From NCBI GenBank assembly GCA_963575745.1, contig CAUYUJ010003045.1, positions 1 through 64,000 on the forward strand: a stretch of 64,000 nucleotides of DNA, read 5' to 3'. The notes beneath the pieces are model-generated. The model made no database searches and was not told the origin of the DNA. It worked only from the letters and a program-made list of their open reading frames with translations. Position numbers and translations under genes: made by a program. Source of the DNA: Prorocentrum cordatum. Taxonomy: Eukaryota; Sar; Dinophyceae; Prorocentrales; Prorocentraceae. Positions 21,193-33,289 of this stretch are shown one piece after another. The first letter of the stretch is position 1, and each line of letters starts with the position of its first letter.

Positions 21193-22870
21193 TTGACGTG
21201 CACGGCCCTCCCCTCGACCCCCCCAAGCCCGACAGCGCCTCGCAGCAGTAGCCTCATTAGGCCAACCACTGAGGCCAGGGAGGCGACCAGCACTCGAGGA
21301 GACCTCGAACTGCCTACCGGCGGGGTGCCCATGGCAGGTAGGAATACCCACAACGAACCTGTGTCCGCAGCCTTAGCCGAAGTCGGGGGCTGCCGCGACC
21401 GCCCTGACTCGGGCCTTGCCCTGGTCACACAAGCTGTTTCGCGGCCGTCTGCCGCCGCGTCCCAGTGCCCGAGCCAGCAGACCTCCTCTAGAGAAGCTGG
21501 GCCCGTTATGAACAATGGACCAGCCATGCATAGGCTGGACAACGAGGCCATCCGCCAGCTCGTCGACAGAAGCCCTTCCGCGCCCATTCGCCCTCCCTCC
21601 CCTGGCAGCGAGTCTGCCCGAGCGGATAGCGAGCCGCAGCCACTCCCTCGCGAAGCGGGGGCCTCGTCGGGGACGGCGACGGGCGCCCCGAAAGGACCGG
21701 TGCCCGACAACGTGCCTGCGCCCGGAGCGACCCGCAGCATCCCCACATCTGGTTACCGCCTCGCGGTTGCAGATGGGGGCGCGCCCGCGAGCGAGTGCAG
21801 GCGCAGGTCCGTTGGCGAACGCCATCGAAAGGGGCCTTCCCCAGCGCGCCGCAGGGCAGCGCTCCTCTCTGCCCCAGCCGCCGGAGGCGATCTGGCCCCT
21901 GCCTGGAGGCCAACCGCACGGCCCGTCCCGACGCGCATGGCCTCGCCAGGCGTTCCCGGCCGTGCAGCCGCCGTGCCGCGCGAAGCCGTGGGCGGCTCTG
22001 GCGGCGGGCCCAGCCAGGCGGGACTGTCGCAGAGTAGCAAGCGAGAGCAGCATGGGGAGCAGGAGCCTGATGAGCCCCACGATAAGGATGTGGGAAGCGG
22101 TGCGGCGGCAGGAACCGGAGCAGGGGCGCGAACTGGCAACCGCCCACTGCCACTCTCCCATGGCGGGCTCTCGGCACCCTGGCCTTTCCCTCCCTGGCAG
22201 CGGCGCGGGCTCGAGCACCGAAGAACGGCGAGGGCCAGGCCGCGACGGTCCTCCAACGCGTTCGCCCGGCAACGGGTGGAGGCCCGGCCTGGCCCTGGCG
22301 ACTGGCGGCTTCCCTGTTTCTTTGCGCCCCTGAGTCGAAACCTTGCCCCTGGCGACGCCGGCGCCGCTCGCGGGCCTGGCGCGCGGCAAACGACGACTAC
22401 CCCGCCTCGGGAGGCGAGGCCCGCCGCGCGCCAAGGCCCGAACCCTTGGACCCCGACGCGGGACAGCAGTTGTATAGAACCAAGACCAGCTGCATCCAGT
22501 GTAGTCCCCCCGGGAAGACCCCTGGCTAGACGATGAGGCGGCTCCAAGCCACCCTGGATGCGATGTTCACAGGCGCCCGGCACGCGTTCGCCAGAAGGCA
22601 CGGCAAGGGCGCACTCGACCCGCGACGGCACGACCAGCAAACCTGCGTCAGCTTCCCGCGCTTCTTCCGCAACCGCAACTCCGACGCGGGGGCCATGGGC
22701 GACGCGCTGAACCTCGGCGTCAACTGGGTCCAGTTGCAGCAGCGATTCCCGAGCTGCAGAGATGGCGCGGGCAAGGGGCGCCAGGTACCCCCCTGCAGCG
22801 AGGCGCGGGGAACGGACCAGAAGAGACAGCCGTCAGCCACAGCGCAGCAGCGACAACGGGTCCTGTCGCC
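21193..22870 (+). pseudogene. Repeated protein-like family, copy B
   Basis: This second copy of the family at 5.9-7.45 kb reads in one frame from 21193 to 22536, then continues in another from 22533. Shared blocks include EAIRQLVDRSPSAPIRPPSP (~21545), KGPSPARRRAA (~21830), APAWRP (~21897), a GQQLY-equivalent stretch at ~22467 and MRRLQATLDAMFTGARHAF (~22533), followed by KGALDPRRHDQQTC. Copy B has a TAG at 22528-22530 where copy A reads through, plus a frameshift before it; copy A has its TGA where copy B is open. The function is unknown. The Ser/Pro/Arg-rich middle looks disordered. Confidence 0.5.
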
Positions 22871-22879
22871 CACCCCCCC

Positions 22880-24535
22880 CGACCGACCGACGGCGCGGCG
22901 TGAGGGCAGCCTGCAATCCGCAGTGGCGCTATTATCGCTATCCGTAAAAAGAGGGCCCGTTCGGCCAAAGGTCTCGGTGCCTCACTCTCACAGCTCGCCG
23001 TGGTCTTCCGCTACCCTGGTTTCGACCTCCGACTATTGTTTGTCTTTGGGCTCCGGCCAGGACCTCCGGTGACGTTCCCCGCTTGTTTCACCCTGGACGC
23101 GACTCGCGCAGCATTCGCCGTGGCCGACGTCCGATCTGCAGGCAGTTCCCCTTCCCTGAGGCCACTCCCTGCCCAGCCCCCGTCGTTCCAGCCCCCGGAC
23201 ATGGGCTGCGGGCTGCTGACCGGGCGACTCGTGGGCCTCCGCTGGGGCCGTGGTCCACCTGTCCCCCACTTTGTTTCGCCCTAGACGTGTCCGCGTTCCC
23301 AGCTGTGGCCGCCGACCGACTTGTAGGCGGGACTCCTACCCTGGTGCCCCGCCCTGCCCTGCCCCTCTGCCCCCCGTCCTTGGGAACTTGTGCCGCACTT
23401 CCCCTCCTCTCCCGTCCGACGCTCGGACCTGCCCCTGCGCACTTGGCCAGGCGCCGACCTGTCCCCAACCGTGCCCCCCCCCCCACTCCCAGCCCGCCGC
23501 CGACCTGACGCCCTTGTGGACATCTCTCACCCTCCCTGGCTCGACTTCCGACCTGTGGCTGTTAGGGGCTCGGCGAAGGCCTCCGACACCATTCCCAGCT
23601 CGCCCCAGCACGCCCGACCCGGCGCCAACCTGACGCCCCAGTGGACAGCCGGCCGCCACCTTCTCCTGCCGGCGTGCTGGCCTCACGCCCAAGGGGTTCG
23701 CCGGGGCCTCCCGACACTCCAGGTAAAATAGGGCCCGTTAGGCCATGTCTGAACGTGGGTCGCTAGAATCGCTGTCTGTCAAATGGGGCCCGTACGGCCA
23801 CTTGGTTCCGCGTATTGAAAACATCAGGGCGTCGCATGTCTGTGGGGGGGGTCTTTTTGGACAGGCTCAGGGGGCAAGGTTTCCGGACGCTTTCGGCTCA
23901 GAGTGGGAGGTTTTCGGGTGTTTTCGCTGGCTCTCGGCGCTTTTTTCGCCTTGGGATGCTCTCCAGCAGCTGCGCCTCGCCGAGGGCGATCCCGGGGTGT
24001 CTGGGGTCGTCCCGAACGGCCGCCAGAAGCCCGAACGATGGCCCGAAAACCACCAGGAGCAACGTCGCTGTCACGTTCTGCACCGCGGCAAGCAACCTAA
24101 TGTGTCGCGACGGTGCCCAGTGTTCCACGTGCTCCAGCCGCGCCAGGTTCGCCAGCCACTGGGAACCAATAGGGGCTCTTGTGTCCGTCTTTGAGCATTC
24201 TTGGCTAATTAATTTGGAGCCATGTGGAGGTTCGAAATCCCATCGGAAACGGTAAGGCAAACAGACGACAGCCTTTGCTGTGTCAAACCAGTCTGTGGAC
24301 CACCTGCGGCCAGAAGGCAGGTGGGATCTGCTGGCATCCCAGCCGTCCTTGTAAAATACCAAGACAAAATGGTCGCGGGGCGGCCGCGCATGCTCCAAAT
24401 GTGGAAGCAGAGTGCGTTTTGTATTGTCGTTCCCGACCATCCTGTGGTATTGGGTCCTCGTTTTGAAGAGACGGTCGCCGTGTTCTCCTCCTTCCTCTCC
24501 CTCCCCCTCCTCCCTCTTCCCTGCGTTTCACCCAC
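22880..24535. other. No gene recognised; scattered repeat motifs
   Basis: Three copies of the GGGCCCGTtAGGCC motif lie here. Pro-rich frames around 23000-23735 contain loosely repeated phrases (CGACCT...GGCC, CTGCCCC) with no domain. Around 23890-24200, mutually overlapping frames on both strands are open for 65-180 codons but give no recognised product. TGGAGGTTCGAAATCCC at about 24230 resembles a tRNA B box but has no tRNA around it. Confidence 0.4.
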
Positions 24536-25780
24536 CCAGTGCAGCGTTTTGTTGCCCACTAAGGAGCTCCACCGAAAGTCCCAGTGCCACCGCACGCATG
24601 CGTCCAGTACAGCGTTTTGTGGCCCCAGCGCTCCACCGAAGGTCCCAGCGCTACAGCCCGCATGCGTCCCCCAAACCCAGTACAGCGTTTCGTGGCCCCA
24701 TAGGGAGCTCCACCGAGGGTCCCAGTGCTACCGCCCGCAGGGTTCCCCCCTCACCCAGTACAGCGCTTCGTGGCCTCATAGGGAGCTCCACCGAAGGCCA
24801 CAGTGCTACCGCCTTCATGCGCCCCCCCCACCCAGTACAGCGTTTCGTGGCCCTATAGGGAGCTCCACCGAAGGTCCCACTGCTACCGCCCGCATGGTCC
24901 CCCCCCACCCAGTACAGCGTTTCATGGCCCCATAGGGAGCTCCACCGAAGGTCCCAGTGCTACTGCCCGCATGCGTCCCCCCACACAGTACAGCGTTTCA
25001 TGCCCCCATAGGGAGCTCCACCGAAGGTCCCAGTGCTACTGCCCGCATGCGTCCCCCCACGCGGTACAGCGTTTCGTGGCCCCATGGGGAGCTCCACTGA
25101 CGCCCCCAGCACTACCGCCGCCAGCGTCCCCCGCACCAAGTACAGCGTTTCGTGGCCCTAGAGGGATCTCCACCGACGGCTCCAAAGCTACCGCCCGCAT
25201 GCGTCCCCCCACCCACTACAGCGTTTCGTGGCCCTAGAGGGAGCTCCACCGACGGACCCAGTGCTACCGCCCGCATGCGTCTCCCCACCCAGTACAGCGT
25301 TTCGTGGCCCCATGAGGAGCTCCACCGACGGCCCCAGTGCTACCGCCCGCATGCGTCTCCCCGACCCAGTACAGCGTCTCGTGGCCCCATAGGGAGCTCC
25401 ACCGAAGGTCCCAGTGCTACCGCCAGCATGCGTCTCCCCCACCCAGTACAGCGTTTCGTGGGCCAATAGGGGGCTCCACCGAAGGTCCCAGCCCCCACCC
25501 AGTACAACGTTTCGTGGCCCGAAAGGAAGCTCCACCGAGGGTCCCAGTGCTACCGCCCGCAGGCGTCCCCCCCCAGCCAGTACAGCGCTTCGTGGCTCCA
25601 TAAGGAGCTCCACCGACGGGCCCAGTGCTACCGCCCGCATGCGTCCCCCCACCCAGTACAGCGTTTCGTGGCCCCATGGGGAGCTCCACAGACGTCCCCA
25701 GTGCTACCGGCTGCATGCGTTCCCCCCCCACCCAGTGCAGTGCTTCGTAGCCCGAAAGGGAGCTCCACCGAATAAGATAT
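24536..25780 (+). repeat. ~77-bp minisatellite, about 16 copies
   Basis: The unit contains CAGTACAGCGTTTCGTGGCC, AGGGAGCTCCACCGA, GGTCCCAGTGCTACCGCC and GCATGCGTCCCCCCA. CAGTACAGCG starts at 24605, 24678, 24756, 24833, 24910 and 24986 and continues at 73-78-bp steps to about 25736. There are no unique spacers, so it is not CRISPR-like. Open frames come from the unit length and are not genes. Confidence 0.95.
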
Positions 25781-25799
25781 TTACAAATGCGGTACTCAC

Positions 25800-26690
25800 A
25801 ACTGGCTGCATATGGTTGGGTCCTTCGCCAGGATGAACTGACAGGGATGGTGGGGTGTGGCCTTCCTGGGGTCGTCATGGTTCCGGGTTGGCCGCCGGCC
25901 GGGGGTGTATGTCAATAGGGAACAGTCATCAAAACACCCTCCTGGATAACAAGCCGTCAAGCTCACTCCCGCCCGCCCTCCCAACATATTAGTAGCACCC
26001 GAGCCTCTGCATGTTCAGCGGTCTTCTTTGGACGGGCAGCTACTGGGAGCCAAAACCGAGCCCATGTGCGCGACGCTGGGGCGAGGTGCGCCACGCGTGC
26101 CAGGCGCGCCACGCGCGCCAGACACCCCTGGGGCCCGAGCGTGCCAGGCGCACCTGGTGAGCCAGATGCGCCACGTGCCTCCGCGTGCGCCAGGTGTGCC
26201 GCTTACTCTAGCCGCGCCAGGTGCGCCACGTTCGGGGCACGTGCACAGTGTATCAGGTGCGCCTGCGCACGTGACAGCACACATTTGGAAACATGTCAGC
26301 CCTCACCATCCATGTCGAAGCCAGTGTCGATCATTGTGTCTGGTGGGCCTGCGCACAGCAGGCCGTACGCCACTGTTTGACAGTTATCGCGGGGTGGCCG
26401 CACATGATCCATATTTGCCCGCGAAGTACACTGTGTATTGCTTTTTGTCAGGGATGGTAGCCCTGCGCGCAGCAGGCAATAAGCTGACTCCCCCGCCGTC
26501 CCTGTCAAAACACAGACAAATTGTTCTTGGGGCTCACGAACATGACTCTGGACTTTGCCCCATAGTGTACTTTGTATGGTTTTGTCGACAGGGATGGTGG
26601 GGGTGGCCCTCATGGTGTTATCATTGTTCCTGGTTGGCTACCGGTCGCCTGGGGGAGGGGGTGTATATGAATAGAGAACAGTGATCAGTC
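25800..26690 (+). repeat. Diverged repeats with CAGGGATGGTGG
   Basis: GACAGGGATGGTGGGG with GTGGCC, then GGTTGGC and GGGGGTGTATRT, then ATAGRGAACAG, occurs at about 25838-25925 and 26587-26680. A weaker relative with TCAGGGATGGTAGCCC lies near 26450. Between them (26045-26290), short CGCCAGGCGCGCCA-type elements repeat. No gene was recognised. Confidence 0.6.
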
Positions 26691-27039
26691 CCTCCCCGAA
26701 GGGAAGGAAGGGGGTTGGAAGAGGAGCCTTCCTAGACCATCTACGCCCAGAGGGCTGGTGGGATTCATTCCCAGCGCGCCCGTCGCAAGAATTCTTGCCT
26801 CCCAAATATTTTTCTTCCCTTGCTGTTTTGATTGGCTTTCCATTTGGTTGCTGCACCGTCCCCAAGAAACGGCGCGGGATGAGTACCTGGTCTCGGGAAG
26901 GGTCGACGGTGTGAGTAAATCGTGATGTTGTGATCAAAACTGGTCTTGGGACAGGGGGATAGGGGGGGAGAAGAAGAGATGTTGGAGGATTGAGGACTCA
27001 GATTGTTGAGTGATTTTTGTTTTTGTTGGCTGCTACAGG

Positions 27040-28036
27040 CTTCCAGGGGCCTCCATGGACTTCGGGGGCCCCTGGAGACCTCCGACGGAAGGGAGGAGGG
27101 GGAGTCGGAAGGGGAAGTGACGGAGGGGAAGGCCCATCTCCTCTCCTGCTCCCCGCCCCTCCATGGGCAGGACCCATCGATGTGGACCCGTCCTACAACC
27201 AAGAGCCGCGCGTGTCGCTGAGGCGGCTCGGCGATCTCAAGTGGGACATCATAGTGAAGAACCTGCACGATGAGGGGCGGGGTCCTCCTCTCGAGTGCGG
27301 TCCGGTCCGGCAAGTTCGCACCGCCTCGGGGCAGCGGCGGCGCGGGGCCTCCGGTGGGGCCCGTGTCGGACCCCCAGAACCCGCAGGCAAGAGCGCGGCG
27401 CTCAGTACATACGACAGACGGGGTCGACAGCCTCTGGGGGCCCCTGCGAGCGGAGGTCGCTCCAGGCTGAGTGGTCCATATCGCCCGCGTCGTAGCGATT
27501 GAAATCGGCCGTCCAGGAGGAGGCTGAATGAAGACTGAGTGCATTCACGATGAGGATCAGACTGAGCTGTCAAACGTCGCAAGAGTCCATACGCACTTCT
27601 TTACAATCGAACAGGTTTTTAGCTTGACTGCTCCCTTTTTGCAATTGCCGTGCGTCCGGAACCATGCGATGTCATTCAAGGTTTTAGACCCATCTTGATG
27701 AGTGCAATCGTGCTTGGCAAGCTCATGATAAGCCAGCTGAATGAGTGATTGGGCTGCTTCCAACCGACGGGATGCGGAGGAGAGCATGGGTATGCAATGA
27801 TTGACGGCTGCGTGGGAGGCAGACGACCTGGTCATACAGAGCCCGTCAGGCACCAAGGTAGCGTTCACTCAGTTCGACAACGCCTTCTTCAATACCACCC
27901 TTTCGGTGATGAAAGAAGTCAAGCTGGGGTCGACTCTGTCAGTGGAAGACGTGACCCTTTTGGGGAGCCGAGGGAGGGTCAATGGTGGGATGGAGCTGTG
28001 TGGGGGCCTTGTGCAGGTGACTTGCTGCGCGTCGAC

Positions 28037-28119
<83 letters not shown>

Positions 28120-28690
28120 TGTGCGTGTGCTCTCTTCCCTCCATCCTCGCACTCTGACCGACGGCATTCCCGGGCTCCTCGCTGACTGCCTCAGATGCGT
28201 CGCTGCACGCGTTGCCGCAACGACGAGAAGTGTGTGCGTGGGTTCTGGACGGGAAATTGTTGGGATGCTTTTCGGCCTCTTTTGAGATGGATGTCGTCAC
28301 GGCTCTAATTGGAAGCTCTGATTGGGGATGGGGTCAGTGATGCTGACTACCATGGTAGTCGCTGCTACGGGGCAATTCGTGTGCAGATGTTTTTGCGCCG
28401 ATCATGAGATGGCCCCATGATCAGTGGAACGCTACACAGCGGAGAGGGACAGAGAGAGAGAGAGAGCGGATGTTTTGGTGGATGTCTTGCAGTCCTGCGG
28501 ACAACAGAGTCAGGAAGACAGCAAGCGCTTTCATGTCTTTCTATCTCCGAAGCCAGATGATCGAAGTCGCCCATTGCAAATCGCCCCCATCACTCCCTCC
28601 TCCCACAATTCTCACATCTTCCTTCGTCCTCGATGTCCTCGCCGCCCGCTCCCCCCTGAGAACAGACAGCGACAACGCTAAAAGCTAAAT
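27040..28690 (+). CDS. Possible intron-containing hypothetical gene (exon candidates)
   Basis: Composition here is less GC-rich and less repetitive. Three stretches look coding. The first follows TTTTTGTTGGCTGCTACAG at about 27039 and includes YNQEPRVSLRRLGDLKWDII (27194-27253). The second, about 27801-28015, reads TKVAFTQFDNAFFNTTLSVM and GSTLSVEDVTLLGSRGRV and ends GTGCAG|GTGACT, a plausible donor. The third, about 28424-28681, includes LVDVLQSCGQQSQED and RFHVFLSPKPDDRSRP. These could be exons of one gene interrupted by a GT/GCGT microsatellite intron. No domain was recognised, joins are not proven, and a competing minus-strand frame exists at 27557-27868. Confidence 0.25.
28037..28121. 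repeat. (TG)n and (TGCG)n microsatellite
   Basis: About 20 TG dinucleotides are followed by TGCG tetranucleotides. The tract lies just after the possible splice donor at about 28016. Confidence 0.95.
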
Positions 28691-28959
28691 GCATGAAACA
28701 CTTCAGAAGATGGACTTGCAACACCTTGTCCTCCGATATTGGAATCTTTTCATCCAAGGATCTCGACCGCTTCCCTGGGACCAGCTTCTCTTCCTCAGTC
28801 GCCTTTGGACGGTCCAGGGACCACGGGACGGACGCCAGAGGCTGAACATTGCGTGAAACTTGCAGTCGCGTTGTTTTTGTTGTTTGTTGTTCGTTCCCCG
28901 AACAGTCCAAACAGAGCTTGCATCTAGTAGGGGCTCTTGCTTGCCTTATTGAGGACTCT

Positions 28960-29300
28960 GATGGGTCCGCCGAGGTTTCGCCACCTTGCCGCCCGTGGGC
29001 GCGCCGCTGCCGCCCGCCGCTCCTGGAGGTTGCGCCGAGGTTCCACCACGTTGCCGCCCGTGGGCGCCTCGTTGCCGCCCACCGAGCTTGCGGGGTCCTC
29101 CGAGGTTTCGTCACCCTGCCGCCCGTGGGCGCCCCGTTGCCGCCCACCTGGGGGTCTGCCGAGGTTCCGCCACGTTGCTGCCCGTGGGCGTATCGTTGTC
29201 TCCCCCGGCGCTTGCGGTGTTCGCCGAGGTTTCGCTACCTTGCCGCCCGTGGGCGCCTCGTTGCCGTCCACTGCGCATGGGGGACACCACCACGTAGTTC
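28960..29300 (+). repeat. ~60-66-bp tandem repeat, five copies
   Basis: TTGCCGCCCGTGGGCGC recurs near 28988, 29050, 29116, 29176 and 29242, each followed by a CGTTGCCGCCCACC-like stretch and preceded by GCCGAGGTTTCGCCAC or GAGGTTCCRCCACG. It reads open in several frames without being a gene. Confidence 0.9.
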
Positions 29301-29985
29301 TTGTCAAGAGAAGATCGAGCCTGGACTCATCGGGCTCCCTGGAACACTGCAGCTTCCGTAAGCTGCTGTCCCATCGTTGTTTCTTGGTGTGCAATCAGAC
29401 CCAACCCATCCCCGTCACATAGTACCATTCGTCCACTCTCGTTCATCTCAACGCATCATTTTTCACACATTCCTTGCAACCACTGGCACACCTTACACAC
29501 GCCTGCGCGCGCACACGTCGAAGTCATACCAAACACATGAAATTCGCAGGTATATCAACGTACCATCATCACGCATCAGTGCGTCTGTCACCACACGTCT
29601 TGCAGCGCTGATTCGTGGAACGCATGGGGGAACCAGCTGATTTCAATTAAGTCGGGCACATCCCTCTACAGGAGGAATATTCAAAAGTAGTAAACAATAC
29701 TCTGGGGACATTTTTTTGATTCTTTGTTAGCTTTATTCGATGATTACTTGGCTGAGCTCCGCTCGCCTTCATTTTGCACTTGATTACTTGGCTCGGGCCC
29801 TGTGATTACTTGGCTCGGGCCCTGTGATTCGGTGGCTCTGGCTCCAGTTGCCGACGCACTGCATAGTTTCATGTTGGATTTATGTGCTGTGGCTGGGCAG
29901 GCCACCAGGGTTCATAACCCAACGTCTTAACGTCTTAGTCCAGGGGCGGGCGCACTACAGTACTTTTTGTGGCTTCCTTCCCCTT
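29301..29985. repeat. Unassigned DNA with a short GATTACTTGG repeat
   Basis: No gene was recognised. GATTACTTGGCTCGGGCCCT and variants occur at about 29742, 29782 and 29803, with a decayed one at 29826. TTTTTTTGATTC at about 29711 is a T-run without other features. Confidence 0.6.
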
Positions 29986-29989
29986 CCCT

Positions 29990-30735
29990 TCCTCCTCCTC
30001 CTCCTCCCCCTCCTCCTCCTCCTCCTCCTCCTCCTCCTCCTCCTCCTCCTCCTCCTCCTCCTCCCCCTCTTTCGCCTTCCCTTCTCTGGTAGTGTTGGAT
30101 TCGAGTACTGGCCGCTTAGTGCCGCCAGGGGTTTGAACCGCAACACCATTTGCCGCTGTCGCTCGCATGGGTTGCCGTCTCCTCTTTCTCCTCCTCCTCC
30201 TCCTCCTCTTGTGCTGCTGGCTGCACGGAGGGACTCCAGTGCATCGATTCCGTTGCACGCAGGTCGATGTTGGCAAAGCGAGCGAACCTTCAGGCGATTT
30301 CGTAGCGTGGAAAAAACATTGGATTCTTTGTTGACTATGTTGGGATCCTTTTCGAGCATTCTCTTATTTTTCCTCACAAATCCGCCTGTAGGAGGACATG
30401 CCCGACCTAAGACTTCAACAAACTCGTCCAGCATCCGTTGCCTCGTAGGATGTTCTGTGGGAAGGCGACGGACGCCGCGCGGGGGCCTCTTGGGGACCGT
30501 CTCTGGGCCTCTTGTCGCTGACCATCCTGGGCCGTCCTTGGCGCCCCTGGGGCCGCCTTGGAACGCTGCGTGGGTCTCTGTTTGTCCTTTTCCTTTCAGC
30601 CTCCTCGTCCTCCTCCTCTGCCTCCTCCTCCTCCTCCTCCTCCGCCGCCTCCTCCTCTTCCTCCTCCTCCGCCTCCTCCTCCTCCTCCTCCTCCTCCTCC
30701 TCCTCCTCCTCCTCCTCCTCCTCCCCCTCCTCCTG
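29990..30735. repeat. (CTC)n microsatellites flanking unassigned DNA
   Basis: CTC/CCT tracts lie at about 29990-30065, 30180-30210 and 30600-30735. The DNA between has no recognised gene; Leu-, Ser- or Glu-homopolymer frames arise from the triplets. Confidence 0.9.
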
Positions 30736-33130
30736 TGGTGGCCCCGCGCCGATCCAGCATGCGCACAGTGCCCCGCGCCACATCGCAGAAAAAAACACGT
30801 GCGCGAGCCAGGCGCAGGCACGCGCCGCCGGCGCGCGCGCGCGTCGGGATCCGTCCAAAACACCATCGGCTCTCGGAGCGCTTCGAGCTGCAGCCCTTCA
30901 GGCACAAACGCGCCAATGGCGTGCAAACACCAATCACACGCACAAGCACAACATGCATACGGCAGGTTCGCGTCGTGTCGACCGGCGGCGACCCCGCCGA
31001 CGGCGTTCAAGGTTGAACGCCGGTGGCGACCCAGAATCGGTCGATGTCGAACGATTGGTCGTTGCGGGGACGGCCGATCGTTCAAGCTGGAGCGATCCAC
31101 GCCGTGTCAGAAACCAACGCCAGCGTCGTCACGACGCGGACCTGCCGTACACGTCAAGCACAACACAACATACACTTCAGAATGACTCAACATATGAAGC
31201 AACCGATCGTGTTTCAACAGGAAGCCTGCCAGGCTTCTCGCACTTCCGCGCGCACACTTCCTCAGCATCGCCGCCGCCGTTACTGTCATCTTCAATCGCT
31301 GCCATTGCCGCCATCATCAGTCAATCACCTTCACCACCAACTCATGGACGTCATCATCATCGTCATCGTCGTCACCAGCATCGGCGCTGTCATTGGTCCT
31401 GCTGTCGTCATCGTCATCACCACCATCACCATCGCTACTATCATCATCGTTGCTGCCGATGTCGACGACATCATGATACTGCGCCCGCCCGAGTCACTGA
31501 CCCGCACTGTAGTGCCTGCGCGCCAGCGGTGCCTTTGAAACGCCCTGGAAAGTTCCCGTCAGTAAGCGCCATGGCGGCCGCATCGGTTGAGCCAAGCCAG
31601 CTGGCCGCTCTGCGCGCGAGCTTGTGCGCGCTAGCGTGCACGCAGAGAAGGGCCAGCCAGGGCCAAGTAGTCACCGCAATCGCGGCCGCATGGTTTGTGC
31701 AACGCAAGTTGCGGGTGGGAGGGTCGAGTGATTGCGAGCGCGAGTAATGGAGCTGACTGCTCATGAGTTCGCAAAGGAATACTTACACCGCGTAGCTTCC
31801 ACCTCTGTAGCTCACACCACATATATATAGATATATGTATATTCACATTACATATATACATATATGTATGTATACACATTACGCGACGTAACTTGCACCA
31901 CCTTGCACCTCATCGCTTATACTTCCAAGGTGCAATATCTCATTCTGTGGGGTCCACGCTGGCTAGCGTTTTGCTATGTAGCAATCTTGAAATGATTCGA
32001 GGGAACCAGAACACGACGAGCAGAGGGCGGCCCGCGCGCCGCCTCTGGGGTCCCAGAGTGCTGCTTTCAGCGGTCGCTCGCAGCGATACGAGTCATATGA
32101 TGATCGGGTCGTGGGGAGGGCCCAGTTTGGAGCTGGTTTTGGGGCTGAGGTGGTCCAGCATTGGCCTGGAACAGCACAGAGGGATCTGGGCCACCTTCGT
32201 CGCCACGGCTGGGCGCGGCTCGGAAAGTGGCCAGTAGCGACTTCGGGAGGTGTCTGGGGACTGCATTTGAGTGGTTTGGCCATTCTTCCCCCCCCCTTTT
32301 GACATATTCTCGCAGGGCTTATCCGGCTCAGACCCCCCGACCATCTCGAAGGCCCATTGAAGTTCAGGTTCGTAAGAGACCGCACGGGCGCGAAAGAGAG
32401 AGACAGAGAGAGAGGAGCGCGCCAAGGCAGCGGCCGCAGGTCTGCCGAGCTCTGTGGTGTCAAAGGCTGCTGGGCGGTTGTGATGCGTGGCCCGCCTTGC
32501 GTCAGTGCTCCTTTGGCGTGTGCTACGCTGGACAGCGTGCATGAATAGCCGCAGCCAACTAGGGCCTCCCGCCATGCGATGGGCCAGCGAATCACCATAT
32601 CGTCCTCAATTTTTGTCGCCATGTGGACGTAGGTGAGCCGAAGGCCAGTCAGACAGGCCTTCGAGTACGCCAGTGTCTAGGGCAAGGTCCCCAGTCGGCA
32701 GTGCCAATGCAGCCTCGGTGGAGCATCATGTCTCGGTCAAGGGGGCAACCAAGGAGACACATTGAAGCAATAGGTGCAAGATGCGAAACAAGTACGGAGG
32801 TCGCTGAGGCCAGTTTGACACGCTCCCTCCCCCATGCAGTAACTGGGGTGCCTCCCAAGCTTTTTCTCTGCGTCCTCTTCCGCGTCATCCTCGTGTCGCT
32901 CCTCCGTCTTCCCATCCCCACTGGCTGCTTCTGCGGATTCTCCTGAACGTTTGCCTTACGACGGACTGGGTCGGCAGGAACAAATTGTCCGTGTCAGAGG
33001 AGACCACCTTGGGGAACATGCTATCTGTCAGCAACGAGGCCGCTGTCATTTGCTGCTCCCCCGCGCCTATGTCGGATTATGTATATGACGGGAGACCGGG
33101 CCCGGGGCCCCAAGGCCGGGACCTCTACCA
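30736..33130. other. No gene recognised
   Basis: The stretch contains CAT/CGT-rich sequence (about 31335-31475), a short AT-rich TATATG tract (about 31815-31880) and several open frames of 60-220 codons on both strands with no recognised domain. CGTCGCCACGGCTGGGCGC at about 32198 also occurs at about 19793. Confidence 0.4.
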
Positions 33131-33133
33131 CAA

Positions 33134-33134
<1 letters not shown>

Positions 33135-33176
<42 letters not shown>
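33135..33176. repeat. (GT)n microsatellite
   Basis: About 20 uninterrupted GT dinucleotides. Confidence 0.97.
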
Positions 33177-33177
<1 letters not shown>

Positions 33178-33289
33178 CAGGCGCCGGGGGCGCGCCTTTT
33201 GGGGGGCCCGAACTCGCCTCCGAGAGGGGTCGGGCAGCCATCCAGGCGGCCGAGGACTGCTTCGAGTCACCCTCATGACGACCTCCAGG

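Noticed and set aside
24215-24250. tRNA-like B box GGTTCGAAATCC
   Set aside because: No upstream A box or cloverleaf.
24536-25780. CRISPR-like array
   Set aside because: Repeats abut without unique spacers, and the genome is eukaryotic.
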